Source of the DNA: UBA5862 sp002408105
GTDB taxonomy: Bacteria; Pseudomonadota; Gammaproteobacteria; Pseudomonadales; UBA5862
Direction: 5' to 3'
Assembly: GCA_034189125.1 (NCBI GenBank)
Contig: JAXHVB010000093.1
Span: 1-8,642, forward strand
DNA: 8,642 nt
Every line of letters starts with the position of its first letter. Position 1 is the stretch's first letter. Below, piece by piece: positions 1 through 7,148 of this stretch. The position numbers and the translations under genes are program-made. Under the pieces are notes generated by a model. That model did not search any database. It saw only the letters and a list, made by a program, of their open reading frames with translations, and had not been told where the DNA came from.

Positions 1-1091
1 GAAAACCCTGAGTCCGCCAGGATTCGCTGCAGCTTTGTGCGAATCCAAGGGATCGAGTAGGGGTTTTCCAAATACACATTGGAGCCATAGAGACCAAGCA
101 AACGATGCAGCCGAACCAGCCGCCCCTCGGTGTCTCGAACCCGAACCAGGACATAATCAGGGAACGCCGGTCGATGCACACTGGAACGGTTTCCAGCGAT
201 CGCAAATCCGATGGGTTCGGGTTCTTGAAGGAATCCAGCCAATCGCGAATCTGAAGGGAGTGTCGCTGCCAGGTCATGCAGCTCGCGACCGCGCAACAGA
301 CCAAGAGATGCCTTGGACACAGGCGTCAACTTCAATCCGGATTCACTCGACGCCACTTGAAGTTCGTCGTAACCGAGAAAGGTAAAGTGGTCATCACACA
401 ACCACTCGACCAGCCGCTTGGCCTCCTGGTGTTGCTCATCATCGCCGTCCACGGCAACGGCCAGTTCGAGAGCCGCGGCGCGCATTGCACCAAAGTCCGC
501 CACCACCGCAGCACAGTCGTTGAGCGTACTGCGCAGGGCCGCTGCGACGCCGGCAAGCGGCTCGGCATCCGAGATTCGATCGATTTCCAAGTACAGCACA
601 GCTTCTTGAGGAGCCGGCGCTCCGCCAGGCTCTAGAGGAGAGGTGTCCCCGGATGGCCAGAAGCGCTTGAGGTCACCCGCTTGGTCGCGCTCAATACGGA
701 AAACCGCATTGATGACCGAATGGATGGACAGACCTCGGCCACCCAATACCATCCGCACCGAATCCACCAAAAACGGTCTGTCCTCGGTCAGGACTTCAAT
801 CACCGTGTGAGGTGACTGCCAGCCATACTGTTCCAGATCCGGGTTGAACACGCGGATTTTGTGCGCGGTGGTCCGTTGACGGACAAACTGCCAGCAGGAA
901 AGGGTGGCTGAATAGAGGCTATCGAGCGACCGGTGCTCAACTTCATCCAGTGGAACGGTTCGGTAGTATGAAGATGCGAACCGCGCAACGGACTCAGCCT
1001 GCTCGCTCGGCAAGCGGTGCTGCAATTCGGCGATCAAGCGGTCAAGGAAACGTCCCCGTGCGGCGTCGAGGTTTGACCTTTCTGCATCCAT
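1..1091 (-). CDS. gdhB: NAD-specific glutamate dehydrogenase, large (180 kDa) type, N-terminal part (cut by window edge)
   Basis: I translated this from the minus strand; the frame is open from ATG 1091 to the window edge, giving 363 codons. The family is a cytoplasmic enzyme of about 1,600 residues that oxidises glutamate to 2-oxoglutarate and ammonia with NAD, so only about a quarter is seen and the catalytic domain lies outside. Recognition rests on N-terminal regulatory-region motifs: an ACT-like strand with TVIEVLTEDRPFLVDSVRM (residues 96-114), WLCDDHFTFLGYDEL (230-244), and SSVHRPAFPDYVLVRV (303-318) followed by LLGLYGSNVY (331-340). The start is supported by AAGAGG at 1100-1105, 8 nt upstream of the ATG. 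The gene is separated from the exporter gene by a terminator, so it should have its own promoter in about 1092-1171, although I see no convincing -35/-10 pair there. The family assignment is firm; the symbol follows Pseudomonas usage. Confidence 0.92.
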   Translation of the reverse strand, partial: MDAERSNLDAARGRFLDRLIAELQHRLPSEQAESVARFASSYYRTVPLDEVEHRSLDSLYSATLSCWQFVRQRTTAHKIRVFNPDLEQYGWQSPHTVIEVLTEDRPFLVDSVRMVLGGRGLSIHSVINAVFRIERDQAGDLKRFWPSGDTSPLEPGGAPAPQEAVLYLEIDRISDAEPLAGVAAALRSTLNDCAAVVADFGAMRAAALELAVAVDGDDEQHQEAKRLVEWLCDDHFTFLGYDELQVASSESGLKLTPVSKASLGLLRGRELHDLAATLPSDSRLAGFLQEPEPIGFAIAGNRSSVHRPAFPDYVLVRVRDTEGRLVRLHRLLGLYGSNVYLENPYSIPWIRTKLQRILADSGF

Positions 1092-1171
1092 GTTGAGCGC
1101 CTCTTGTGCTGTTATTCGTTAAGCATAGACAACCGAGACGCCCGAGACTTGCACTCTGGCGTGGCACAAAC

Positions 1172-1199
1172 GAAAAAGCCCGCTAACGCGGGCTTTTTC
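1172..1199 (-). terminator. Intrinsic terminator after the exporter gene
   Basis: GAAAAAGCCCGC (1172-1183), loop TAAC (1184-1187) and GCGGGCTTTTTC (1188-1199) form a perfect 12-bp stem with an A/T outer end. In the minus direction it gives a GC-rich hairpin followed by a T run, 44 nt after the exporter stop codon. The T/A symmetry means it could also work in the plus direction, but no plus-strand gene is seen. It ends the YCF48-exporter unit and isolates the glutamate dehydrogenase gene. Confidence 0.9.
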
Positions 1200-1243
1200 A
1201 GTCAATCCACGGCCAGTCTCTCGCTGGTCCACTGCAACGCGCT

Positions 1244-3580
1244 CTAGGGCTTTGGCCCCAGCGCGGCGTACTTCTCGGGCTTGACCAAGTAGTGCGCCAA
1301 GGCTGGGAGCAGCCAAATGGCGCCAACCATGTTCCAGAGGAACATGAAGGTTAGCAAGATGCCCATGTCTGCCTGAAACTTGATCGGCGAAAACACCCAG
1401 GTACCCACACCAATCGCCAGTGTGAAACCAGTGAACACCACCGCTTTGCCGGTCGTGCGCAAAGTCTGCAAATAGGCGTCCACCAACTCGCGCCCCTCAC
1501 GCAGGAAGGATTCTAGGCGCGAAAAGATGTAAATGCCGTAGTCAACACCAATGCCCACACCCAACGCGATCACCGGCAAGGTGGCCACCTTGATACCAAT
1601 CCCCATCTGGGCCATCAGGGCCTGACACAGGATCGAGGTGAGTCCGAGCGGCGTGACGATGCAGATCACCGCACGCCAAGAGCGGAAAGTGAGCAAACAC
1701 AAGAAGCTGACCACACCGTATACCAGGCCGAGCATCCGATTCTGCGAGCGTTCGATCTCCTGGTTGGTGGCGGCATCGATGCCTGCATTGCCACCCCCGA
1801 GAAGAAACTGCACCTCTTCAGAGTTGTGCTCCGCGGCGAACTCCTCCACCACGCCGGTGACGCGATCCAAGGTTGCTGCCTTGTGGTCGTAAAGTGAGGC
1901 TTGCAGGTAACCGACGCTGCAGTTGCCGTTCATGCCGTCGGTGCCAATGTGCGTCGTCAGCAGCCGCGGGTCCCTTGTGATCAAATACCAGGGCGGGTTG
2001 GCTTCGTTGGTCGCGAGGCTGTAGTACTTTGCCTTGGTGACCATCGAATAGGTGGACTGCACCCCGGGGTCGTTTTCCAGACTCCACATCAAGCGGTCCA
2101 TCAGGGCCACATAGTCGTAGGTGGTGCACCGCTCGGGTTCGGTCTTCATGAAGACCACGAGCGTGTCGGAGCTGGTTGAGTACGCCCCATTTACAAAGGC
2201 GACATCCTTGTTGTACCGCGAATCCGGCCGCAACATCGGTTGCCCCGCGTCCAGATCGCCAATCTGAAGTCCTTGTTGAAAGTACAGGCCCCCACCCAGC
2301 AACACCGCGCCAAGCAAGATGGTCACGGGAGCCAGCTTTCCTCCAGCAAAACGTGACAAGGCATTCCAAACGGGAGTGTCTTGATTCACCTTTGCCTGGG
2401 CATGCTGCACGCTGGCTTTGGTGACCCCGATGTACGACATCAACACCGGCAGCAGTACAAGGTTCGTGAAGATGATCACCGCTACCCCAATGCTTGCGGT
2501 GACCGCCAATTCCTGAATCACTTGGATCGGGATGATGTACAGCGTCATGAAGCCAATGGCGTCACTCACCAGCGCCAACATCCCGGGAATGTACAGGTGC
2601 CGAAACGACCGCCGAGCTGCGTGCAGGCGGTCTTCCCCACGGGTCGCCTCGTGCGCAATGGCGTTGATGATTTGCACTCCGTGGCTCACGCCGATGGCAA
2701 AGACCAAGAAAGGGACCAGCACGGAGTACGGGTCCAAGCCAAACCCGAATAGATTGAGCAGGCCCAGCTGCCACACCACCGCGATCACCGAACACACCAG
2801 CGGCACAATGGAGCTTTTCCAGCAACGCGAATAGAAATACAGCAGCACCAGCGTAATCCCAAGGGCGCCCGCGAAGAACGCCAAAATGGATGCAAACCCA
2901 TCCAACAAGTCCGCGATCCACTTTGGGAACCCGACAACATGAATGCTCAAATTTTCGTTTTGGAATTTCTCACGGATGTCTTGTTCGATCTGCGTGGCGA
3001 AACCCTGGTAATCAAAGCTCTCTCCGGGCTCCAGAGCCAGCAAAGGCACAGTGATGACAGAGGATTTGAAATCGTTCGCGACATAGGTGCCGATGTGCCG
3101 AGAACGCAAGACGTTGGTGCGAATCTGCTCGACCGCTTCCGGCGAGCCATCGTAGCCCGGCCCGATGATGGCGTCCCCCTTCCAGCCCTCCGGGGTGTTG
3201 GCCTGCCAGCGCAAAGCTGGGGTCCACATGGACACCAGGTTGCCACGATCCACACCATCCATGTAAAAGAGTGCATCCGAGATCTGGCGCAACTGCTCAA
3301 GATACTCGCGGGTAAAAATGTCGCCGTCCTTGACAGCCACCGCGACCTTGATGGTGTTGCCAGCCCGTCCGCCGGGCGGCGCCATCGCCATTGAGTTTTG
3401 GATATACGGGTGTGCCAGCGGGATCAGTTTTTCGAACTTGACGTCGGGTTGAACCTTCGTCATCTGATAACCGAGAAAACCGCTGACCAAAAGAAACAGC
3501 AGCAGAACGATCGGCCTGTTGTTGAAAAGCAGTCGTTCCAACAAGGGCGCATCGTGGTCAATGTGATTGGTTGCGTTCAT
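1244..3580 (-). CDS. RND-superfamily exporter, MMPL/HAE3-like (778 aa)
   Basis: This is a complete inner-membrane transporter with the duplicated RND layout. TM1 (about 24-42) is followed by a periplasmic loop (about 43-228) and a five-helix bundle (about 229-383); TM7 (about 417-436) is followed by a second loop (about 437-615) and a second bundle (about 616-764). TM10 carries the proton-relay motif GVGIGVDYG with Asp680; the matching TM4 position reads AIGVSHG (Ser299-His300). At under 800 residues with one such pair of loops it resembles the MMPL/HAE3 branch (lipid or hydrophobe export) rather than the roughly 1,040-residue AcrB type. No membrane-fusion or outer-membrane partner is encoded nearby. 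ATG 3580 is preceded by GGGGAA at 3586-3591. It lies 40 bp after the YCF48 gene with no terminator between, so co-transcription is likely. The substrate is unknown; hydrophobic or lipid-like cargo is an inference from the family. Confidence 0.9.
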   Translation of the reverse strand: MNATNHIDHDAPLLERLLFNNRPIVLLLFLLVSGFLGYQMTKVQPDVKFEKLIPLAHPYIQNSMAMAPPGGRAGNTIKVAVAVKDGDIFTREYLEQLRQISDALFYMDGVDRGNLVSMWTPALRWQANTPEGWKGDAIIGPGYDGSPEAVEQIRTNVLRSRHIGTYVANDFKSSVITVPLLALEPGESFDYQGFATQIEQDIREKFQNENLSIHVVGFPKWIADLLDGFASILAFFAGALGITLVLLYFYSRCWKSSIVPLVCSVIAVVWQLGLLNLFGFGLDPYSVLVPFLVFAIGVSHGVQIINAIAHEATRGEDRLHAARRSFRHLYIPGMLALVSDAIGFMTLYIIPIQVIQELAVTASIGVAVIIFTNLVLLPVLMSYIGVTKASVQHAQAKVNQDTPVWNALSRFAGGKLAPVTILLGAVLLGGGLYFQQGLQIGDLDAGQPMLRPDSRYNKDVAFVNGAYSTSSDTLVVFMKTEPERCTTYDYVALMDRLMWSLENDPGVQSTYSMVTKAKYYSLATNEANPPWYLITRDPRLLTTHIGTDGMNGNCSVGYLQASLYDHKAATLDRVTGVVEEFAAEHNSEEVQFLLGGGNAGIDAATNQEIERSQNRMLGLVYGVVSFLCLLTFRSWRAVICIVTPLGLTSILCQALMAQMGIGIKVATLPVIALGVGIGVDYGIYIFSRLESFLREGRELVDAYLQTLRTTGKAVVFTGFTLAIGVGTWVFSPIKFQADMGILLTFMFLWNMVGAIWLLPALAHYLVKPEKYAALGPKP

Positions 3581-3620
3581 GGTAATTCCCCGAAAGCTGT
3601 GCCGGCGTGTGGCGAAAATC

Positions 3621-4823
3621 TTATTGCTCGTTCAACCCTTTCGGGGTCACTCTTTTCACACCGCCAAAGCCTGAGATCACAAAGTGTCCATCTGCTGTAG
3701 GCACAATGCCAGTGATGTGCAAACGGTCGCTGCGCAGGTGCACGTGGTATCCGGAGGTCGAGGCACGTTCGGTCACAAAGGTGCCGTTGTTGCCAACGAA
3801 CACCGCCTCTCCGCTTGCAGCCACGTACCCACTCAGAATGGGGAACTCGGTCGGCACGCTGGCCAGGGTCCAGCGCTCGCCCTGGTTGTCACTGTAGCTG
3901 ATGAGACCCACCATACCCACGGTATACACGCGTCCGTTCTCGCCGGGGAACACATCGTATAAGCTTCGCTCGAACGGGCTTTCCATTTGGTTCCACGTCT
4001 TTCCGCCATCGCGAGAACGGAACAGATTGCCACGTTCTCCAACGATGAACACCAGATCACCCTTGCCCCAAATGGCATTGTTGTGGCTTTCAAAATTATC
4101 GATTGAACCGCTCCAATCGATCCAGCTCACGCCGCCATCGGTGGTGCGGTAAAACTGCGCATAGGCGCCCACCGCGTAGCCTTCTTTCGCGTCCTTGAAC
4201 CAAACACCCTGTAATGACGAATACTTGGCTTTCTCGGCGATCTGCAGGCGGTCCTCGGCCAGCCAGAGTTCGTCATCGGCTTCCAAATAAGCGTCCTCAT
4301 CCTCATCCGGGTCGATCTGCTCCATCCGTGCTTCGATCTCCTCGATCGAGCGCTCCGCTCGCGCGATCAATGTGGATGCAATGCTGCCTTCCATTTCACC
4401 GTCGTGCTGGCGAATCCAGGTGGCACCACCGTCTTCGGTTTTGAGGATCAACGCCGCCTGTCCCACGGCCCAGCCAGTCTGCGCGTCAACAAAATCCACT
4501 CCGGTGAGGGTGACCATGGCGGGCACTTCGGCCTGCGACCAAGTGAGACCGTCATCATCGGAATACACAATGACGCCGTATTGGCCAACAGCAACGATTC
4601 GGTCGCCGGCACGGTCCAAGTCAAGCAGCAGCGTCTGATGCGCCTCCGGCATCGGCGGCGACTTGACGTACAGTGGATCGGCCCAAGCGGTGGGGGCACC
4701 CACAGCGAAGACTGCGGTGAACAGCAGTGGCAACATCCTGGGGTTGGTGTGCGTTCCCTGCCTAAATTTCCAGCTCCACGAGTTGCGCGTTGAAGCAAGC
4801 TTGCTCCACAGAGCCAAAGGCAT
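3621..4823 (-). CDS. Secreted YCF48-type beta-propeller protein (BNR/Asp-box repeats)
   Basis: The protein has 400 aa from ATG 4823. An export signal is visible: a hydrophobic stretch at residues 30-45 ending AWA|DP, with likely cleavage after Ala48, so the mature protein should be periplasmic. At least four sequential blades carry Asp-box-like turns: YSDDDGLTW (87-95), KTEDGGATW (128-136), RTTDGGVSW (226-234) and RSRDGGKTW (269-277), plus a degenerate YSDNQGERW (310-318). Blades include GWAVG (117-121) and GYAVG (215-219), typical of the YCF48/HCF136 photosystem II assembly-factor fold; in non-photosynthetic bacteria such proteins have other, poorly known roles. Residues about 145-200 interrupt the repeats with a very acidic, probably helical segment. 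It is the first gene of a pair with the RND exporter, which suggests a periplasmic partner or assembly factor for it (inference). Confidence 0.85.
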   Translation of the reverse strand: MPLALWSKLASTRNSWSWKFRQGTHTNPRMLPLLFTAVFAVGAPTAWADPLYVKSPPMPEAHQTLLLDLDRAGDRIVAVGQYGVIVYSDDDGLTWSQAEVPAMVTLTGVDFVDAQTGWAVGQAALILKTEDGGATWIRQHDGEMEGSIASTLIARAERSIEEIEARMEQIDPDEDEDAYLEADDELWLAEDRLQIAEKAKYSSLQGVWFKDAKEGYAVGAYAQFYRTTDGGVSWIDWSGSIDNFESHNNAIWGKGDLVFIVGERGNLFRSRDGGKTWNQMESPFERSLYDVFPGENGRVYTVGMVGLISYSDNQGERWTLASVPTEFPILSGYVAASGEAVFVGNNGTFVTERASTSGYHVHLRSDRLHITGIVPTADGHFVISGFGGVKRVTPKGLNEQ

Positions 4824-4832
4824 GAGTGATTT

Positions 4833-4836
4833 CTCC
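4833..4836 (-). promoter_or_regulatory. Ribosome binding site deciding the start of the YCF48 gene
   Basis: On the minus strand GGAG lies 9 nt before ATG 4823, within CCGGAGAAATCACTC. The alternative ATG at 4736, which would give a shorter and more typical 19-residue signal peptide, has only AGG directly abutting it and no spaced Shine-Dalgarno. The long start is therefore preferred despite its unusual 29-residue N-terminal extension. Confidence 0.6.
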
Positions 4837-4991
4837 GGAATTATGGTCTTTTTTTCGGCCAGGAATGGTACTCGGGATTGCGGCGATATGCGAATGATTT
4901 GACGCAGCTCACCGCAGGTTGTTGCAACTTGTTACCGTTCAGGACAGACGCTCCGAGTCTGCGTTACGAATCGCAACAGATTCGGAAGCCT

Positions 4992-6869
4992 TCAATTTCG
5001 ATCAATGTCAGCGGTCGCTTCCAGAGCCGCTTGAACCAGACCAAGGTCCAACTGGCCCATTGAGCGGGCCATTAACCGGGCCAGTTGGTTGCGCTGATCG
5101 GACGTAAGAGAACCTGGATCCCCGGGAACCACCTCCACCACCTCAATGACTGCCGGATCACCGTTCGAGCCGATCACAACCCGCCGAGGTACGCCCCCCT
5201 CTTCACCTGGTGCCGGAATGGCAAATGCCGCCGCTTGCAGGGCGGGGTCAAGACCAGGCTCCGGCACGCTTCGGCCGATGTTTTCGTGCGCCGAGCTCAA
5301 AGCGCCTTTCGGCTGCGCTGCGTCCCAGTCGGCACCACTCTGCAGGGCAGCCAGCGCCAATTCCGCCGCTCGACTTGCAAGCTCACCTGCCCGTTCGTGC
5401 TTCAGTCGCAACACAATGTCATCTTTCACCTCAGCAAAACTGCGCTGCTCCACCGGCTGATGCTCTGCCAAGCGCAACACCAGGTAGCGGCCTTCTTGCT
5501 TGATGACTTCGCTATTGAACCCATCGCGCAGAACGGGGGATGAAAAAGCCTGGGCTCGAACCTGGGGGTCAGCCGCGATTCCTTCACCGCTGTCACGGCT
5601 GAAATGGCCGCTGGTGCGGATCTCGAGACTGAACTCAGCTGCCGGCTCCTCGAGTGAGCCCGCCGCATAGGCTGCGTCCGCAAGCGCCTCAGCGCGCAGG
5701 GCCAATTCCCGCTCTACCGCGCGGCCTTCCAACTCGGCGCGGATGTCGGCTGCCATGGATTCGAACTGCGGCAGCGATTGGGCCTCCCGATCCACCAACT
5801 TCACCAGGTGGACGCCGGCCTCGGTGCGTACCGGAGCGCTGACCTCGCCGACCTCAAGCTGGTCCAATGCATTTTCGATGGGCGCCGGGAAAAGGTCGCC
5901 GGCGCTGTAACCCAGGTCGCCACCGTCTCGAACGGAGCCGATGTCCGCCGACTCAGCGCGTGCTACTTCCTCGAAAGGCTCGCCGGCGGTGATGCGGGCG
6001 CGCAGGCGCTCGGCCCGCTGCCTGGCATCCGCCTCATCGCCGTCGACTGAAACTAGGATGTGCGCTGCACGCTGGCGTCTGGCATCGGCCAGAGCCGCCG
6101 CACGCGCATCGTACTCTTCCCTTACGGCCTCGTCAGAGACGGTGATTCGATCGCGCACGGACTCGGCATCCAGCACCAAGTACTGTACCTGCACCATTTC
6201 CTCGGTGACGAAACGTTCGGTATTGGCTTCGTAGTACTCAAGCGCAGCTTGCTCAGGCACCTGCGCGTCGTCTAGATAACTGGTGACTGGAAAACGCAGG
6301 ATTCGCAGGTCCCTGTGCTCCTGGAGCAAACGAACCGCCGCGTCCAGTTCAGCTGGGGTGAGAAATGCGCTGGCAGAAACTCCAGAAGAGAGCTGTTGTA
6401 ATGCCAGGTCTTCGCCCAAGGCGCGCTGGTACGTTGTCGGCGTAAGGCCTGCGCTGCGCAATACATTGCGAAACAACTGCTGGTCAAACTGGCCGTCGTA
6501 TTGAAAGTCCGGTTGGCTCAGGATCGCTCGATCCACGGCCTGATCCGGCACGGCGATTCCGGCATCCCGGCTGTACTGCAGTAGCAGCGTGCGTAGGATC
6601 AGCTGGTCCAGCACCCGTTGCTGGATGGCTTGCTCGTCCACCGCATCAGGGTCATCTCCCGCCTCAATGGCCCGCCGACGCACCTCCAGTGCCACAGTGC
6701 GCTGAAGCTCTTCGGCGGAGATCTCCTCGCCGTTGACTTCTGCTGGCGCGCGTTCCCCGCGAAGGTTGATGATGGACTCCACCCCAAAGAGCGCGAACAC
6801 CGCGATGACAGCAAAAATCAGAATCCGTGCGGCAATTCCCTGGATGCGATCGCGAATGTCTTGCAGCAT
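4992..6869 (-). CDS. ppiD: PpiD-type periplasmic folding factor (SurA-like N domain, parvulin domain)
   Basis: The protein is 625 aa from ATG 6869, close to E. coli PpiD. The N-terminus MLQDIRDRIQGIAARILIF is typical: a short cytoplasmic segment and one membrane anchor (about 16-34), leaving the rest in the periplasm. A SurA-like chaperone region follows (about 40-240). A parvulin prolyl-isomerase domain lies at about 266-360, with AAHILV (His270), GGDLGY (316-321), and a VSAPVRTEAGVHLVKL strand before its end. The C-terminal part resembles the degenerate second half seen in PpiD. The known role is to assist proteins leaving the Sec translocon. The frame continues to a TTG at 6911, but ATG 6869 has CAGG at 6877-6880, 7 nt upstream, and matches the usual family start. 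It lies downstream of lon and hupB as in other gammaproteobacteria, but behind a terminator, so it needs its own promoter. Confidence 0.93.
   Translation of the reverse strand: MLQDIRDRIQGIAARILIFAVIAVFALFGVESIINLRGERAPAEVNGEEISAEELQRTVALEVRRRAIEAGDDPDAVDEQAIQQRVLDQLILRTLLLQYSRDAGIAVPDQAVDRAILSQPDFQYDGQFDQQLFRNVLRSAGLTPTTYQRALGEDLALQQLSSGVSASAFLTPAELDAAVRLLQEHRDLRILRFPVTSYLDDAQVPEQAALEYYEANTERFVTEEMVQVQYLVLDAESVRDRITVSDEAVREEYDARAAALADARRQRAAHILVSVDGDEADARQRAERLRARITAGEPFEEVARAESADIGSVRDGGDLGYSAGDLFPAPIENALDQLEVGEVSAPVRTEAGVHLVKLVDREAQSLPQFESMAADIRAELEGRAVERELALRAEALADAAYAAGSLEEPAAEFSLEIRTSGHFSRDSGEGIAADPQVRAQAFSSPVLRDGFNSEVIKQEGRYLVLRLAEHQPVEQRSFAEVKDDIVLRLKHERAGELASRAAELALAALQSGADWDAAQPKGALSSAHENIGRSVPEPGLDPALQAAAFAIPAPGEEGGVPRRVVIGSNGDPAVIEVVEVVPGDPGSLTSDQRNQLARLMARSMGQLDLGLVQAALEATADIDRN
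5048..5088. repeat. Perfect 11-bp inverted repeat inside the 3' end of ppiD
   Basis: CCAACTGGCCC (5048-5058) and GGGCCAGTTGG (5078-5088) are exact reverse complements, separated by 19 nt. The loop contains another GGGCC (5066-5070), so a competing inner hairpin with GGCCC (5054-5058) is possible. It lies about 55-95 bp before the ppiD stop codon, inside codons for an alternating Leu/Ala/Arg/Met stretch. No T run follows in the minus direction, so it is not a standard intrinsic terminator. Confidence 0.7.
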
Positions 6870-6894
6870 GACTAAACCTGTAGAAACTCGGCAC

Positions 6895-6911
6895 CAATGA
6901 TCATTGATCAA
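6895..6911. promoter_or_regulatory. Overlapping palindromes in the ppiD leader, possible operator
   Basis: CAATGATCATTG (6895-6906) is a perfect 12-bp palindrome and overlaps a second perfect palindrome TTGATCAA (6904-6911), about 26-42 bp upstream of the ppiD ATG. Two GATC sites fall inside. The position, between the hupB terminator and the ppiD start, is where a ppiD promoter and its regulator would bind. I do not recognise a known regulator site, and no clear -35/-10 pair can be fixed. Confidence 0.35.
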
Positions 6912-6952
6912 ACTGTACCCGACGGCCCGGTGCAGCCCGACCAGTTCACCAT

Positions 6953-6980
6953 AAAAAAGGCGCCCCTAGACGGGCGCCTC
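6953..6980 (-). terminator. Intrinsic terminator after hupB
   Basis: On the minus strand AGGCGCCC (6979-6972), a 6-nt loop and GGGCGCCT (6965-6958) form an 8-bp GC-rich stem followed directly by a T run (the A run at 6953-6957 in the given strand). The orientation ends leftward transcription from hupB, about 170 nt after its stop codon, and separates ppiD from the lon-hupB transcript. Confidence 0.9.
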
Positions 6981-7148
6981 TTGTGAATGCGTGGGAGCAG
7001 TTGCCGAATGCCGATGCTACGACCTCAGGAACCAGACCAGTTGTTCCCGTCAGCAAGTCCGTTTACCACAGCAGATGTGCTCTCTGGCCCACGGGTGCGA
7101 CTGCAACGGGAAAGCCCCCCAACGGGAGACGACCCCAAAGCCCCAAGA
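6981..7148 (-). other. hupB 3' untranslated region, no gene seen
   Basis: These 168 nt lie between the hupB stop and its terminator. I find no credible reading frame with a ribosome binding site and no tRNA-like fold. The part next to hupB is rich in G runs on the transcribed strand (GGGGCTTTGGGG and GGGGGGCTTT). The minus strand also has a small GGAAC/GTTCC pairing in about 7021-7060. The region would be transcribed as the 3' tail of the hupB mRNA. Confidence 0.55.
7104..7127. repeat. 8-bp direct repeat CAACGGGA, two copies
   Basis: CAACGGGA occurs at 7104-7111 and 7120-7127, with starts 16 nt apart, separated by AAGCCCCC. It lies in the hupB 3' region. GGGAAAGCCC, starting within the first copy, could fold into a small hairpin. 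The unit is too short and too few for a named repeat family. Confidence 0.5.

Noticed and set aside
1818..2369. 183-codon minus-strand frame overlapping the exporter gene
   Set aside because: It is an out-of-frame shadow of the exporter coding region; the exporter frame carries the conserved membrane layout and the motif.
4824..4991. Terminator or promoter between ppiD and the YCF48 gene
   Set aside because: A CAGAC/GTCTG hairpin (4945-4961) has no following T run in the minus direction, and the CATAAT-like -10 near the ribosome site has no matching -35, so neither is supported.
6870..6911. Extension of PpiD by 14 residues from TTG 6911
   Set aside because: The TTG has no ribosome binding site, falls in the palindromic leader, and the ATG at 6869 matches the usual PpiD N-terminus.
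6895..6911. FNR/Anr box in the ppiD leader
   Set aside because: Half-sites resembling TTGAT and ATCAA occur, but the spacing is five rather than four bases and the left half is imperfect.
6981..7148. tRNA or other structured RNA gene between hupB and ppiD
   Set aside because: No T-arm consensus, acceptor stem or cloverleaf could be fitted on either strand.
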